A stretch of DNA of 64,000 nucleotides from Neocallimastix lanati (nom. inval.) (GCA_016946835.1 JACVTC010000006.1:634501-698500); one strand, 5' to 3'; shown: positions 32,265-43,975, counted from the stretch's first letter. Notes: generated by a model not told the origin, from the sequence alone. Numbers and translations are program-made.

Positions 32265-32764
32265 TGAATTTTACGAAGGTTTCGGAGGAGTTCTGTTACA
32301 AATCCATGAGAAAAAGGAGTTCCCAGTCCACTATGTTAGCCGAACATTGAAAAAGGAAGAGAAAAACTATTCAGTAACCAAACTTGAAGGTGCTGCTGCA
32401 TTTTTCTGCCGAAGCCTACCTCAACCCAATTATAGCCAATGGTCAAAGCCAACAACCAATGATTCCAGAAGCTATAGAAAATATCGAACATGCCAATGCC
32501 TTATGGAAGGATAGAAGACAACAAGTTAAACGAATGAAGAATTATAGAAGCGGTGACCATTGTTCTAGTCCGCTATCTAAATCGAAAAAAGTTAGATCCT
32601 TTCTTTTTAGGTCCTCTCAAGGATGTAAAGACGAAATTTAACACAGTCACCATATGTGACCCTGAAACTGGTGAAATAATGGATTGAAATGTTTATAAGA
32701 AGAACACTGTGCCTACTTCACTAAATAGACTTAAAGGTACGAAGTCTAAGCTTAGGAGGGAGGT
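32265..32764 (+). pseudogene. Gyp-4 RNase H start joined to integrase C-terminus
   Basis: RTDEFYEGFGGVLLQIHEKK and YVSRTLKKEEKNYSVTKLEG are RNase H. Within 30 codons the sequence jumps to integrase C-terminal text (NANALWKDRRQQ-like, LDPFFLGPLKDVKTKFNTV, a GPY/F-type module). About 400 residues, covering the rest of RNase H and the integrase zinc and DDE domains, are therefore missing. The last part has a TGA in IMD-x-NVYKKNTVPTSL. Confidence 0.8.
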
Positions 32765-33989
32765 CTTAGTACAAGACCAAATGAAAAATTTAAAATTTAA
32801 TAATATATAAAAAATTAATTAACAAAAATTGTAAAAATAGAAATAAATTAAACTAAATATAGTTATGAAAATTGTACTTTAAGAAGTATTTTAAATTTGT
32901 AATAAATAAAGAAAATTAATAAAATAGTTTTGTAAAATTTAAAAGTAGATAAAATTCGATCAAAATTAGAATCTAGTGAAATTGAGATTTTGAAGATGTG
33001 AAATTTAGAATTTTTAGAAAAAATAATTGAAATTAATGATTCGTAATAAATAAAAATTTACTTCTAAATTTAAATATTTAAAAGAATTATCATTATTAGT
33101 AATATTAATTAAATAACACCTAAATTTCAGAAATTCATGATATTTGTATCACTAATTGATACGAGACCACACTAAATACAAGAAAAGTTACAAATTTAAT
33201 TAAAAAAAATAAATGAATTAAATAATTATTTTACTAATAAAAATATTTAATATAAAAATTATTAATTATAAATTATAGCTAAAGAAAAAAAGAAAATATT
33301 ATATTTTATTAAGAAATTAGATTATTTGTTATTAAATTAAATGTAAAGTTTATTTTTTTTCAATTATTTGTTTTTAAATTATTTTTTAAATAAACAAAAT
33401 AACAAACAAACAAAAAAAAAATTTTATATAAAAAAAATAGTTTGAAGATTATTTTATAACAATGAGGATAAAAATAGATTATTAATGAATTTGATGGCAT
33501 ATGTTAATAAAAAGTTATTTTAATTATAATAATTAGCTTGTTTTATTAATTTCTAAAAATTAGTTATAAAAAAATATATATATATAAATATTTGAAAAAT
33601 AATATATTTATATAAATATAAAAAAAATAATAATTTATAAAAGAAATGTTATAGAAAAAGAAAATCAAATATTTTTATGTATTAAATTTTATAATAATAA
33701 GCAAGATAAATAAATATTAAAATAAATAAATAAACCATAATTATCAATAAATATAATTATTAAAATATAATATTATCTAATATTTCCCTTTTGCATATTT
33801 AAACGCCCTTAACATATAATACACACGTATCAAATTTGGTGTAGAATCCGGCGATGCAAAAGATAACATTATGAAAATAATAATTATACTTAAAAATTTA
33901 CTTAAATATATATACTAAAATTATAAAAAAAAATGGTTGATGCAACAAAAATAAAGAGGGTCTTAACCCTTATCATTCTTGGCAACATC
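32765..33989. other. AT-rich, probably Gyp-4 3' LTR remnant and flank
   Basis: No coding sense. 32779-33150 could be a diverged 3' LTR: it ends TGTATCACTAATTGATACGAGACC, similar to the LTR-T2 end plus primer-site region (TTACAAATTGGTACAAGACC). The start of such an LTR is not recognisable. 33170-33780 is A/T-only low complexity. An inverted repeat TTTTGCAT/ATGCAAAA spans 33787-33863. Confidence 0.35.
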
Positions 33990-34059
33990 CTTTGAGTATT
34001 AGACGGGTTTTAAAATACTTTTATAATTATTTATGAAGAAAGAAAATTCTCCATAACCT

Positions 34060-34330
34060 TCAAAGGTACATATATTATATTATTATCACAGGTTAATTCA
34101 ATTTCTTCATTTTTGTAGCTTTTTAATATGTTTTTATTGTTTGTTAAGTGTTCTCCTGCTCCAGAATCATATAACCAGTAGGACTCATAAATATTAATTG
34201 AAGAAATGTTCTTTAATACTTTTGATGCGTTATTTTTATAATTAAATATACTGATTTATGAGAATTATTAATGTCATTTTTAAACATGGTCTTTATATCT
34301 TCATAATCTACATTAGCATTATATTGTTCA
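34060..34330 (-). pseudogene. Cop-5 aspartic protease fragment
   Basis: The minus strand reads SYWLYDSGAGEHLTNNKN near 34155-34205, the DSG active site in the copia-specific context DSGAGEH. It continues with LKSYKNEEIELTCDN and then a stop. Everything after is lost. It is out of frame with gag. Confidence 0.72.
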
Positions 34331-34496
34331 TTTATATTATATTGTTTAATTATTCCTGTATAATATGTTCCTTTTCCTTTTTTCTTTGAAGTTGACTGAT
34401 TATTATTATTATTTTATTATTGTTTGTATTCTCTTCCTTGGAATACTCTTGGTTTACATATTTATTAAATTTACTGTTTTTATTTAACTCGTAAAA

Positions 34497-35213
34497 CTAG
34501 CAGTCAGAAGTATTGTGATTATTTTCATTATCTGCTTTCTTTGTCTGGTAGTTTCTTTTATTGTAATTTCTTTTCTTCTTTTGGAATTTACCTGCACAGT
34601 CTATTTCTATTGGATCATCCTTAGGTTGGCTATTTGAGTTCCATTGTTGGATATAAGCAAGTTTGTTTATGTCTTCCTCTATTTTCATACTATTACTAAT
34701 AAAATTATCTTTATCAGTAAGAGTAAATTTATTTGTATAATCTTCTGATATAGCGTTAAATAAGTATCTTAATTTTTCATATTCAGATAAGTGGAAATTT
34801 ATATTATCCATGTTTTTGAAGATATTTTTTAACTGATCTATCACGTCTAAAATTCCCTGTTTATTAGTTGTTTTTATTGAATTTAATTTCTTCAACCAAT
34901 ATGATAAATCAGTAGTTGAACTACCATATTTCTTCTTTAATTGTGACATAATTTCATAGGAAGTATTTAGTCCTACTATTTCTCTACGGATATTAATATT
35001 TATCGTATTTAGAATTTTAGATACAACTTTTGCATCCTTTTTGATTTGTTCTTTTTTATCATTTGGTAGATTATCAATATCCATTTTATTCAATACATTT
35101 TCTTTAATGTTGTATAATAAACCTTCCTTTCTTAGTTCATTGCACAGATAATTGAACCATAAGGCATAATTACCGGTGTCCTTTAATATTATATTATTAT
35201 TAATCTCGCTCAT
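34497..35213 (-). CDS. Cop-5 gag
   Basis: An open frame of 238 codons from ATG at 35211-35213. Copia capsid features: DTGNYALWFNYLCNELRKEG, KVVSKILNTININIRREIVG, DLSYWLKKLNSIKTTNKQGI and NISEDYTNKF-like helices, then a basic tail KFQKKKRNYNKRNYQTKK. Only the HxxxxC half of a zinc knuckle (HNTSDC) is present at the end, so the first two cysteines are lost. The capsid part itself is uninterrupted. Confidence 0.8.
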   Translation of the reverse strand: MSEINNNIILKDTGNYALWFNYLCNELRKEGLLYNIKENVLNKMDIDNLPNDKKEQIKKDAKVVSKILNTININIRREIVGLNTSYEIMSQLKKKYGSSTTDLSYWLKKLNSIKTTNKQGILDVIDQLKNIFKNMDNINFHLSEYEKLRYLFNAISEDYTNKFTLTDKDNFISNSMKIEEDINKLAYIQQWNSNSQPKDDPIEIDCAGKFQKKKRNYNKRNYQTKKADNENNHNTSDC

Positions 35214-35298
35214 GGGAAAATAATAAATTTCTAATATATTAATATATTAAAAATTTTATTAAATATTATATTTATGATATTTTAGTCTCTGGTCTTCT

Positions 35299-35313
35299 TG
35301 AGACTCTTAATCT
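35299..35313 (-). promoter_or_regulatory. Cop-5 primer-binding site, tRNA-Lys(CUU) anticodon-arm type
   Basis: Exact AGATTAAGAGTCTCA on the minus strand. Four bases beyond it, inside the LTR end, is a small perfect hairpin ACCGA-CTA-TCGGT (35318-35330). Confidence 0.75.
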
Positions 35314-35441
35314 ATTTACCGACTATCGGTAGAAAAAAATACAAAGACAAAATAATACCTTTAATATTGTTTTTTATTAATAATTATTATTAACACTTTA
35401 TTTATTTAAGTTTTTATAAAGAGTACAGTTTTAAAGAATAA
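35314..35441 (-). repeat. Cop-5 5' LTR candidate (about 128 bp)
   Basis: The minus strand starts TGTTATTCTTTAAAACTG and ends at the primer-binding site. Short, single copy, so the outer limit is a guess from the TGTTA start shared by the other copia LTRs. Confidence 0.5.
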
Positions 35442-35519
35442 CAATTGTTTACATAAATACATGAATAAAATTAAATTATGAAAAAAAACATGTGACGTAA
35501 TATGTTATTTATTATATTT

Positions 35520-35639
35520 TGTTAAACTGTAATATTCTTTATCATGTAATATTCATATAATTAAATATAAATAAATAAAAGCCATATTAACTATAAATAA
35601 TCATAATTGAGATTGTGAGATCTTAGTTACATTCTTAAC
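35520..35639 (+). repeat. Cop-6 5' LTR candidate (120 bp)
   Basis: TGTTAAACTGTAATATTC...TTACATTCTTAAC, ending at the primer-binding site. TATA-like ATATAAATAAATA near 35564. The start is inferred from the TGTTA rule only. Confidence 0.5.
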
Positions 35640-35653
35640 AGATAAGAGTCTCA
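35640..35653 (+). promoter_or_regulatory. Cop-6 primer-binding site, one base deleted
   Basis: AGATAAGAGTCTCA: the shared tRNA-Lys(CUU) anticodon-arm site with one T missing. Confidence 0.65.
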
Positions 35654-35844
35654 CTTATCTAATGAGCTATAAACTATAAAAATACTAAAACTAAATTAAA
35701 CAAGCTTGTTATAATTAAAATATTCAATATAAAATTTAAAATTACAAATTCAAAAATTATTAAAATTAGATTTCAAAATTAAAATTTCAAAATTTAAATT
35801 TTTTTTTTAAAAAATTAATTAACATTCAAAATTCTAAATTCCAA

Positions 35845-36911
35845 AATGGAAACTAATAAATTTAGAAATTTAGAAAAATCTGAAAAACCATCAGCTTCAC
35901 AAAACAATAATTATAAAAGTGAAGAACAAGAAATTTAAGATTACAAAAATGATGATTTCAATTTTTGAAAGACTTTGAAGAAAATGTAAACAAACAAAAT
36001 AATATTCCAAAGTCGAAAAGAAAACATATTAAAGAAAATTTAAACAACTTAGAAGAAAATGTCAACAAACAATTCTCAATCTTAGATAGAAACACAAAGA
36101 ATTTTATTAAAAGATTAAACAGAGCCAACTAAAAGCTCATAAGAAGGATGCCGAACTTATTGAAGGATGTGAAACCGCCTATGAAATGATTATAAGATTA
36201 GAAAGTTACTTCTTGCAGGTTGGACCTTCAAAATTATATCAAATTGAATACCAAATCAAGAAACTAGAGGTCAAAAATGACGATATAAAACTATATATAG
36301 ACAAATTAAATTACTTATTTCAACTTCACGATAAGGAATCAAATAGATGCGAAAAAACAAAATTAAACGAAAAAACTAAAATTTTACTTTCAGCTGAAGA
36401 AATTGTAATACTTTTAGTCGAATTTAAAACCTTTGAAGATTTAAAAGAACTGATAGCCTTGACTAGTGTTTTTATTAAAAAATACAAAGATATAAAGAAA
36501 ATTGAGTATAGCAACGAAACTACACAAGAGCTTTCGGTTAGTAGAGTTAAAAATGGTAAATTACCATATAAATTTAATAATGAATCTGATAAAGATAAAG
36601 AAAAAGAAAAATATTGTCACATTTGTCATAGACACGGACACACTACCGATGAATGTTTTTTAAATCCTAGAAGAAAAGATAGAAGAAATAATAAAAATCT
36701 TTCAAATGGAAACATCAGACACCAAAAAAGAAGCAGCACATCAAGAAACAATTCAAAAAACAAAAATTATCGTTCCAATAATAAAGAAGGAATTAAAAAT
36801 ACTACTGATTTAGAAGATTCTGCTGAACTTAGCGAAGATGAAATTTTCACTGAATTTTCAGGAAATATTAATGTTAACACTGTTTTCAACTATACACCTA
36901 TATTTAATTAA
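35845..36911 (+). pseudogene. Cop-6 gag
   Basis: The first part (35845-36185) is broken by stops. From 36186 the frame is open: capsid helices IIRLESYFLQVGPSKLYQIE and YIDKLNYLFQLHDKESNRCE, then an intact zinc knuckle YCHICHRHGHTTDEC near 36613-36657 and a basic tail. The stop at 36909 immediately precedes the protease. Confidence 0.82.
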
Positions 36912-37290
36912 AAGAAAGAACCAACAAAATGGATTATTGACAGCGGTACATCATTAAATTTAACAAAAGAAGAAAAGGACCTAGATGACCCCAAAATTGT
37001 AAACAACAAATTTATCACCTATCCTGACGGAAAATCTGACAAAATTGTAAAAGTAGGAACATATAATGGCGCTATTAAAAATTTCGATTTCACACTCTCA
37101 AAAGTCCACTACGTACCAAACATCAAAAATAATTTAATTTCAACACATTATCTTGTCAGAAATAATTTTACCATTATTATTTTGATGAAAATTTAAATAA
37201 GGACAGACTTCAATTATTCAAAAACAATAAACCAATTGCAAAAATTTATGCCGACAAAGAAAATATCTTCTCATTATACACTACTCCCTT
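36912..37290 (+). pseudogene. Cop-6 aspartic protease
   Basis: Read through in the gag frame: EPTKWIIDSGTSLNLTKEEK (active site DSG near 36937-36945), then KVHYVPNIKNNLISTHYLVR. A frameshift follows near 37170. The protease would need readthrough of the TAA at 36909. Confidence 0.78.
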
Positions 37291-37294
37291 TAAA

Positions 37295-38160
37295 ATGTAT
37301 AAATCTTTAAATATTGAAATTAGCAATTTCGATTATGATCTTTGGCATGCACGTTTAGGTCACTTCAACAATAATAAAGATATTGAAAATTTTGTTTTAA
37401 ACTACACTTGTATCCACAACAAAAAGGATTGCACTCAGTGTAAAATCAGCAAAATGAGAAGAAAACCATTTTATGCAATTGAAAACAGTACCACACAACC
37501 ACTACAACTTGTACACTCCGATGTAGTTGGTAAATAAAAAACATCCTTAACGATTTCAACTACTACGTAATTTTTATGGATGATTATAGTAGAAAATGCT
37601 GGATTTACCTTTTAAAAAATAAATCTGACGTTTATAACACATTTATTAAATTTCACAAATTAATGAATAATACTACTGAATTTACAATTAAAATTTTAAA
37701 AACCGACAACGGAACCGAATACACAAATGAAAATTTCAACAAGTATCTTTCCGAAAATGGTATAAAATTAATTCATTCAACTCCTGGCTACTCACAACAA
37801 AATGGTCGTTCAGACGAATTAATCAAACTCTTAATAATTGTGCAACCACACTACTTAATTCTGCCAAATTACCTCTTAATTTTTGGGATTCTGTTATTCT
37901 ATGTGCATATCGTTTATATAACCTTAATCCTCATCAAGGTAATAATTTAAAAATCCTAGATGAAGTTTTCTTCAACAAACCTAGTGATATTTCATATTTC
38001 ACACCTACGTGTTTTTGGTTGCAGAGTATATTTCTATAATAATCATAAAAAGAATAAATTTGAAAATAATTCTAAACCTGGAATTTTCTTGGTTATGCTT
38101 CGGACTCTACTGTTTACCTTATTTTAGTATTATCTTCTAACTGTATTGTATCAGCTAGAG
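37295..38160 (+). pseudogene. Cop-6 integrase
   Basis: Gag-pre-integrase zinc region HARLGHFNNNKD then CTQCKISKMRRKPF, first Asp in LVHSDVVGK (37505-37530), then a stop. The core resumes at 37576: MDDYSRKCWIYLLKNKSDVY, KTDNGTEYTNENFNKY (second Asp) and QQNGRS followed by a frameshift near 37815 that destroys the Glu context. The correct frame continues as QTLNNCATTLLNSAKLPLNF and RLYNLNPHQGNNLKI. No complete DDE core. Confidence 0.82.
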
Positions 38161-38167
38161 AAGTTTA

Positions 38168-39440
38168 TTGGAAAATATTCCTGGAACTATTAATACTACC
38201 TTTCTATTAGAAGAATATATTAATTCTATTTTTCCTTCGAATTATTCAATTGAGGAGGAAAAAGGCAGTTATGATCAATTAAGTAGTTCAAATAATTCAA
38301 ATAGTAATAACCAAGAAATTATTAAAAGCAATAATAAAATTATATTAAACAATAACAACAATAACATTAATAACAATATTAATAATAACATGAATTTGAA
38401 TAAAAAACATGAAAACTTAAACACAAATCAAAACTCTGATATATTAATTGATAAAAGTTCAAACAACAATTTAAATAGTTCTAATAATAATGATATGGCT
38501 ATAAATATTCAAGATAATAACAAAAATAATTTAGTAAACAATGAAATGGAAAATACTGATACTCATAAATATAATAACAAAAGAAAATTCATTGATTTAA
38601 ATAAAAAAGAAAATACAAATGATAATGAACAATTAACAATAAAGAAAAACAAAGTATTATTAATTAAAACAGTTAATCCTAAGAGTTATAATGAAGCAAT
38701 AAATTCTAACGATTCAAATAAATGGAAAGATGCAATTAAAAAAGAAATCAATAATATGTATGAACAAAAAGTAATGAGAGTAGTTAATAATATTCCAAAA
38801 GATACTAGTATAATTGATACTAGATGGGTATTTACTACTAAAGATAATGGTGTTAAAAAAGCAAGATTTGTTGCTCGTGGATTCAAACAGAAAATAGGTG
38901 TTAACTATACATCAACATATTCGCCAACAATTAAAGAAAATAGTTTAAGAATTATAATTGCCATTGCATCACAATATAAATGGAACTTAAGACAAATGGA
39001 TATAAAGGCAACTTATTTAAATGCAAAATTAGAAGAAAAAATATACGTGGACATACCAGAAGGAGATAAAAATTATAATTCTGGAAAATATTGGATATTA
39101 GATAAGGCTCTATATGGTTTGAAACAAGCTGGAAGACAATGGTATAAAGAAATATCAAATTATTTAAAAAATATTGGTTTAAAACAATTAAGTATTGATC
39201 AATGTTTATTTACAAATATCACAATGTAAATTTATGTGCTATATTATGTCTTTATGTTGATGATATCTTACTGGAGAAGATAAAGAAATTAAATTTATAA
39301 ACAATAAATTAAAAGAAAAATATAAAATTTCAAAAGATACGGAAGCTAACAAAATTATAGGAATAAATATTTTTAAAACTGAAGAAGGATATAAAATTAA
39401 TCAACAAGACTACATTGAAAAATTAATTTAGAATTACAAA
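38168..39440 (+). pseudogene. Cop-6 linker and reverse transcriptase
   Basis: 38168-38640 is the Asn-rich linker. RT follows: SNKWKDAIKKEINNMYEQKV, RWVFTTKDNGVKKARFVARG, DIKATYLNAKLEEKIYVDIP and ALYGLKQAGRQWYKEI. The frame stops at 39229; the catalytic box LCLYVDDILL is intact in the next frame (39234-39275), followed by a second shift and GEDKEIKFINNKLKEKYKIS. The YVDD is kept but the domain is split across three frames. Confidence 0.86.
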
Positions 39441-40121
39441 ATGAATAAGACAAAACCAATTAACAATCCATGTAGAAAAATTGCTTTAGAAGAAAGAGAA
39501 AATTCAACACCAGTAAACGTAACAAATTATAAATCTATTATTAGTTCTTTATTATTTGTTTCAACAAAAACAAGACCAGATATCTCATTTGCAGTTAATC
39601 AAGCTGCAAGACAAGCCGAAAACCCAACAGAAGTTGATCTAAAATCAGCATTGATGATCTTAAGATATTTAAAATCTACTAAAGAAAAATCTATTTATTA
39701 TTATGGAAGTAAAAATTTAACTGCATACTCAGATGCTGATTACGCTGGGGATGAAGAAATAAGAAAAACTAGTAGTGGATACATTTTCTTATTTGGAAAA
39801 AGTCCAATTTCATGGAAATATGAAACTCAGAAGAGTATCACATTATCAACCACTGAAGCAGAATATGTTGCATTAACTGAATGCGCAAAACAAGGAATGA
39901 AATTAAAGAAATTACTAAAAGAAATATTCAATAAAGAAATTAATTTAAAAATTAAAGTTGATAATAAATCTTGTAAAAATATCACTGAAAATGAAAATAC
40001 AAAAGGTAGATGTAAACACATGGACATTGATTATATATACATTCAAGAAAAAATAAACAGAAAAGAAATAAATTTAGAACATATATCCTCCGATATTATG
40101 TTAGCTGATCCTTTTAACTAA
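39441..40121 (+). pseudogene. Cop-6 RNase H
   Basis: 226 codons with copia RNase H motifs in order: SSLLFVSTKTRPDISFAVNQ, AYSDADYAGDEEIRKTSSGY, LSTTEAEYVALTECAKQ and VDNKSCKNI. The conserved acidic residues D, E and D are visible. The tail HISSDIMLADPFN corresponds to the usual end of copia pol. This domain looks intact apart from the missing upstream frame. Confidence 0.88.
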
Positions 40122-40195
40122 AGTGATATCTGGAATAAAAATGAAATGCTTTACTGATTTTATTTTCAATTAAAAAAAAAAATAAAAAAAAAAAA

Positions 40196-41100
40196 TTTAT
40201 TAAAATTATATTATAATAACAATAATATTTATAATAGAAATAATAATTATAAAGTAATAATAACTATGGAAATAATAATTATAATACTAATAATAGAAAT
40301 TACGAAAACTATAACAATGATATTTATAACAATACAAGAAGTATTGAGGATATAAAAAATAAACGTAATCCTTGGGGATATTGATAATCAAAATCCTCAT
40401 CAGCAAAAATATTATAAGCAATCACAATTTAAAATAGATTATGGGAGAAAACTTCCAGTAAACAAACCACCCTTTTATGTATAAATAACGGAAATTATTG
40501 TAATGATAACTTCAATAATCATTATAATAAAAATAGCGTTAATAATAATTTAATAATTATAATAAAAATAATCTGTACTATAATAATGTTGAAATTAATA
40601 ATAATGATAGAAGTAAAAATTATGGAAATAATAAAAAAATAAATATAAATAATATAGACAATTATAAAAACAATGAGAATATTTATTTAGTTAATAGAAA
40701 AGATAATTATAATATTAAATCTAATGATAATTATAATAATAATGATAAAAATAATAATAATAGTAATAATTATAACAATTATAATAATAACAATAATAAT
40801 TATTGTAATAATCATTATCATAATAATAGTAATAGTACTAATATTAATAATAATAACAATCTTAATAATAATAATAATTACAATTACACATATGTAAATA
40901 ATGAAAATACTAATAATTGTTTCAATAATGATACTAGTAATAATAGCTATAATTATAATAATAATATTAATAATAATCATAATAATAGTAGTAATATTAA
41001 TAACAATAATTATAATAATATTATTCATAATTATATTAATAATAATAATAGTAATAAAAAAATAATAATTATATCAATAAGAATACTAATATAACAATTA
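40196..41100 (+). pseudogene. Gyp-5 Asn-rich gag tail
   Basis: The plus strand reads strings such as NNYGNNNYNTNNRNYENYNN, RSIEDIKNKRNPWGY, QQKYYKQSQFKIDYGRKLPV and later long Asn runs, in shifting frames. It resembles the Asn-rich region after the knuckle in Gyp-8 gag. No zinc knuckle is visible. AAT-type triplet arrays dominate. Confidence 0.55.
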
Positions 41101-41140
41101 AAATAATATTAATTGTAATTAAAACATTTCTTTAATTTCT

Positions 41141-42603
41141 CTCACTCATTCCATTGATTACATTCCGCTCACTCTTGCCTGATTTCGAACTCTAACAAGT
41201 CACAAGCTTTGTGCTCGAGTCCCACTTGGCTACATTCGCTTCATTTCATTTAATCATTCATTTACTCAATAATTATCTCATGTCTTTATGGGTTTTTTTG
41301 ATTGAATTTGATATACTATTTATGCTATATTTATGCTAAAACTATGTGTAAAGATTTAATAAAATCTTTAATAATTAATTATTACATAATTAATTAATGT
41401 AATAAAATTACATAAATTTATGATTTACATATATGAAAATTAATTATAAATTTATGTAAACTTTTCATAAATGATAAATTATTATTTAAATAATTATGGA
41501 TAATAAATTTAATTTAAATAATTTATTTAAGTTAGTTAATTTAGTTTAGTTTATTTAAAATAGTTATTCTATTTAACTTAGTTAATTTAGTTTAGTTAGT
41601 TTAAAATATTTTAAAATTAATTTCGGAATAGTTTTAAATAGTTAAAATTAGTTTAAATAGTTTATTAAAATAGTTTTAAATTGTAAATATATAAACATTA
41701 GTATTAGTAATATTAATATAATAAATATATAATAAATGAGTTTTTATTGAATTTAATTATTATTCTAAATAAGTTGAAAGCTTATTGAATTAATTATTGT
41801 TTAGTTTTAGTTAATTATTATTTAATAAAATTATTAGTAAATATTTTGTTTATAAATAAATAATAATATATGTAAATTAGATAGAAATAATATATTATAA
41901 TATAATCATGAAAAATAAATACATGTAATTTTCATTATCTAAATTGATGTATTAGTTATTGACTATCAATTAGTTAATAACAATAAGTGATTTGTTTTTC
42001 TTAATTAATAAAGATTATTTTTTTAAAAAAAAAATTTTTTATTACGTGTTCTTTTAATTTTAGTGTTAAAATTTTGTTATTTGTAATCTGTTTCCATTAG
42101 AGCATTTTACACTATGCTTGCGTGATAATATCAGATTAATTGTAGTTTATTTTATTTTTGTTTGTTTTTATTAGATTGATTTTGATGCTGTTTTTAGCAT
42201 AGTTTTAGCTTCATACCCTATACTGTTTAATATATTAAATATAGGTCCAGAATATTGGGAATTGTATTTGTATGCCAAAACTATACAAATATAGTTCAAA
42301 AACAGTATCAAATTCAACTATCGAAAACATAAACTAATTAAACAATATAGCAATAGTGATTTTATAGTTCATTTATGTTAAATCATACTAGTTTTATAAT
42401 ATTGAACTCATGTGATCTGTATATTTGGTATACTGTTTTATGCTAAATATTATCAAAAACTACTATCAAAATAAACCCTAAAAATATAAAAATAATGAAT
42501 GAAACGAATGAACGATTAAATGAGACGAAGCAAGTGAAGCCGAGTGAGACTCGAGCACAAAGCTTGCGACTGCGTAGAGTTCGAGATCAGGGGAGAGTGA
42601 GTG
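41141..42603. mobile_element. TIR element (MITE-like), about 690 bp net, in Gyp-5
   Basis: The arms at about 41168-41300 and 42470-42602 are inverted copies of each other over 130 bp or more: CTCACTCTTGCCTGATTTCG on the left against CTCACTCTCCCCTGATCTCG read inward from the right, then CAAGCTTTGTGCTCGAGT in both. Similarity continues more weakly inward (TTTTATGCTAAA). Both arms are far richer in G+C than the surroundings. There is no coding capacity. It carries solo LTR #5. A TTAA lies close to both ends (41131 and 42604), but the exact ends are unclear, so no superfamily is claimed. Confidence 0.65.
41347..42111 (+). repeat. Solo LTR-G #5 inside the TIR element, TSD CTATG
   Basis: 765 bp, TGTAAAGATTTAATAAAATC...GCATTTTACA, flanked by CTATG at 41342-41346 and 42112-42116. 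Hairpin GTTATTGACTA/TAGTTAATAAC with one G-U pair at about 41955-41981. Close to LTR #6. Confidence 0.92.
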
Positions 42604-42606
42604 TTA

Positions 42607-43975
42607 ATTAATAATGATACCAATAATAATGATAAAATTAGTAATAATAATATTTCAAATATTAATAATAATAATATTAATAATAACAGTAATAATAATG
42701 GTAATAATGATAATAATAATAACACAGAAAAATTGGAACATTTGGATATATCATATATAAATCAACCGAATATTTCAAATGCGAATAAGATTAATAAATT
42801 AAACAGAATTAGGAAATAATATCCAATACTACTGACAAAAATGAAAATGGATATAATGCTAATACAATAAAATTAGAAAAACATATTAAAATGATTAATT
42901 TGATTGATAATTATGATATAAATGACTTAATTAAAGATGTAGCGAACATAGAAGTTAAGCTCAAACTTGCACACTTATTAGACTTATGCCCTAAATTTCG
43001 GACTGGATTTAATAAAGAACAAAAGTTAACTAAAACTATTAATAAAGAATTTTTAGTAAACGCTATATATTTAATAAGTGGCTACAAAGTTATTAAAGAA
43101 AATGGTGTCTTTGAAGAATCTTTTGCAGAAATATTTCTAGAATCATGAGCGAGATTCAACTTAATCACTGCTGCTGTTTTTAATAAGTAAAAAATAAATA
43201 AAAACTACTTCTGAAAGAATATCTCAGGCATATTCAAATAATTATATTTCTTCTGAAGTATATGAATTGGAAATCGAAATAGGCGGTTATACTTTTAAAG
43301 ATCATTTTAGAAAAATAGAAAAAGACGATATTTTTGAAGTTTTAATTGGTATAGATACACTTAAAAAAAATAGATTTGTATTAGATTTAGTTGATTATAC
43401 CTTATCACACAAAAATGAAAATAAAGACTACATAGAACTTACTAATTTAAATTTTTCTAATATTAATGATATAAATATTATTTAAAATGGTTCCGAAAAT
43501 TATGTTTCGCGTTGTGATGGTATTATTAATTATTGTACATGTTTAAATTTTTGTGTAATGATATTTCAAATATAAATATTAGTGATTTTGATAAGGTAGA
43601 ATTAACTAATTATGAGGATTTTAATAATATTGATTTACTTCCTATTGATAATAACGTTTTATTTCTTAACAATGATTCAAAAATTTGTCCTGACATTCTT
43701 TTAATAACTTACAATTATAATTCATCTTTTGTTGACTTAAAATCTCTGCAAAATGATAAGAAGATTTCTCTTGTTCAAAATATTACCTAAAGTTCTTTTG
43801 CTATTAATGATATAGTTAAAATTTTATTTATATCATAAGCGGATATTTTAGCTGTTAAAACAGATGATTTGGATAATTCTAAATTATTTCCTCATAGAAT
43901 TAATTAAGTTCCTTATACTCATCCAGTTAAACAGAGAGCATATTTTAAATTATTTATAATATTATATATATTGTT
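42607..43975 (+). pseudogene. Gyp-5 gag-pol spacer, protease region, RT entrance
   Basis: Reads EKLEHLDISYINQPNISNAN (shared with Gyp-6 EKLSQIDVSIISQPSIN), then after a shift KLAHLLDLCPKFRTGFNKEQ, the element that precedes the protease. The active-site stretch itself is missing; VYELEIEIGGYTFKDHFRKI and VLIGIDTLKKNRFVLDLVDY are its C-terminal strands. Further on, FPHRIN-x-VPYTHPVKQRAY marks the start of RT, where the fragment ends. At least six stops or shifts. Confidence 0.72.

Larger units (their letters stand above)
29635..32764 (+). mobile_element. Gyp-4: Ty3/gypsy internal region, heavily broken
   Basis: Gag remnants, protease-like domain, RT, RNase H start and integrase C-terminus occur in order on the plus strand, with many stops and frameshifts and with the integrase core deleted. 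G+C is visibly higher than around it. The end carries the polypurine tract AGGAGGGAGG (32753-32762), followed by the hairpin GGTCTT/AAGACC (32761-32777). Confidence 0.82.
33990..35441 (-). mobile_element. Cop-5: Ty1/copia remnant, gag and protease
   Basis: 5' LTR (35314-35441), primer-binding site, gag and the start of the protease are present on the minus strand. Integrase, RT and the 3' LTR are missing to the left. It lies head to head with Cop-6; 78 bp separate the two LTRs. Confidence 0.72.
35520..40121 (+). mobile_element. Cop-6: Ty1/copia element, 3' LTR not found
   Basis: 5' LTR candidate, primer-binding site, gag, protease, integrase, Asn-rich linker, RT and RNase H are all recognisable on the plus strand in the normal order. 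After the RNase H stop an A-rich tract (40165-40196) leads into Gyp-5 instead of a polypurine tract and LTR. It has about eight frameshifts or stops. Confidence 0.85.
40196..43975 (+). mobile_element. Gyp-5: Ty3/gypsy fragment split by a TIR element
   Basis: The left part (40196-41100) encodes Asn-rich gag tail; the right part (42607-43975) continues with gag-pol spacer, protease region and the entrance of RT. Between them lies the TIR element at 41141-42603. No LTR is visible at either end. Confidence 0.7.

Noticed and set aside
40687-41028. Minus-strand Ile-rich open frame
   Set aside because: Shadow of the Asn-rich Gyp-5 gag tail on the plus strand.
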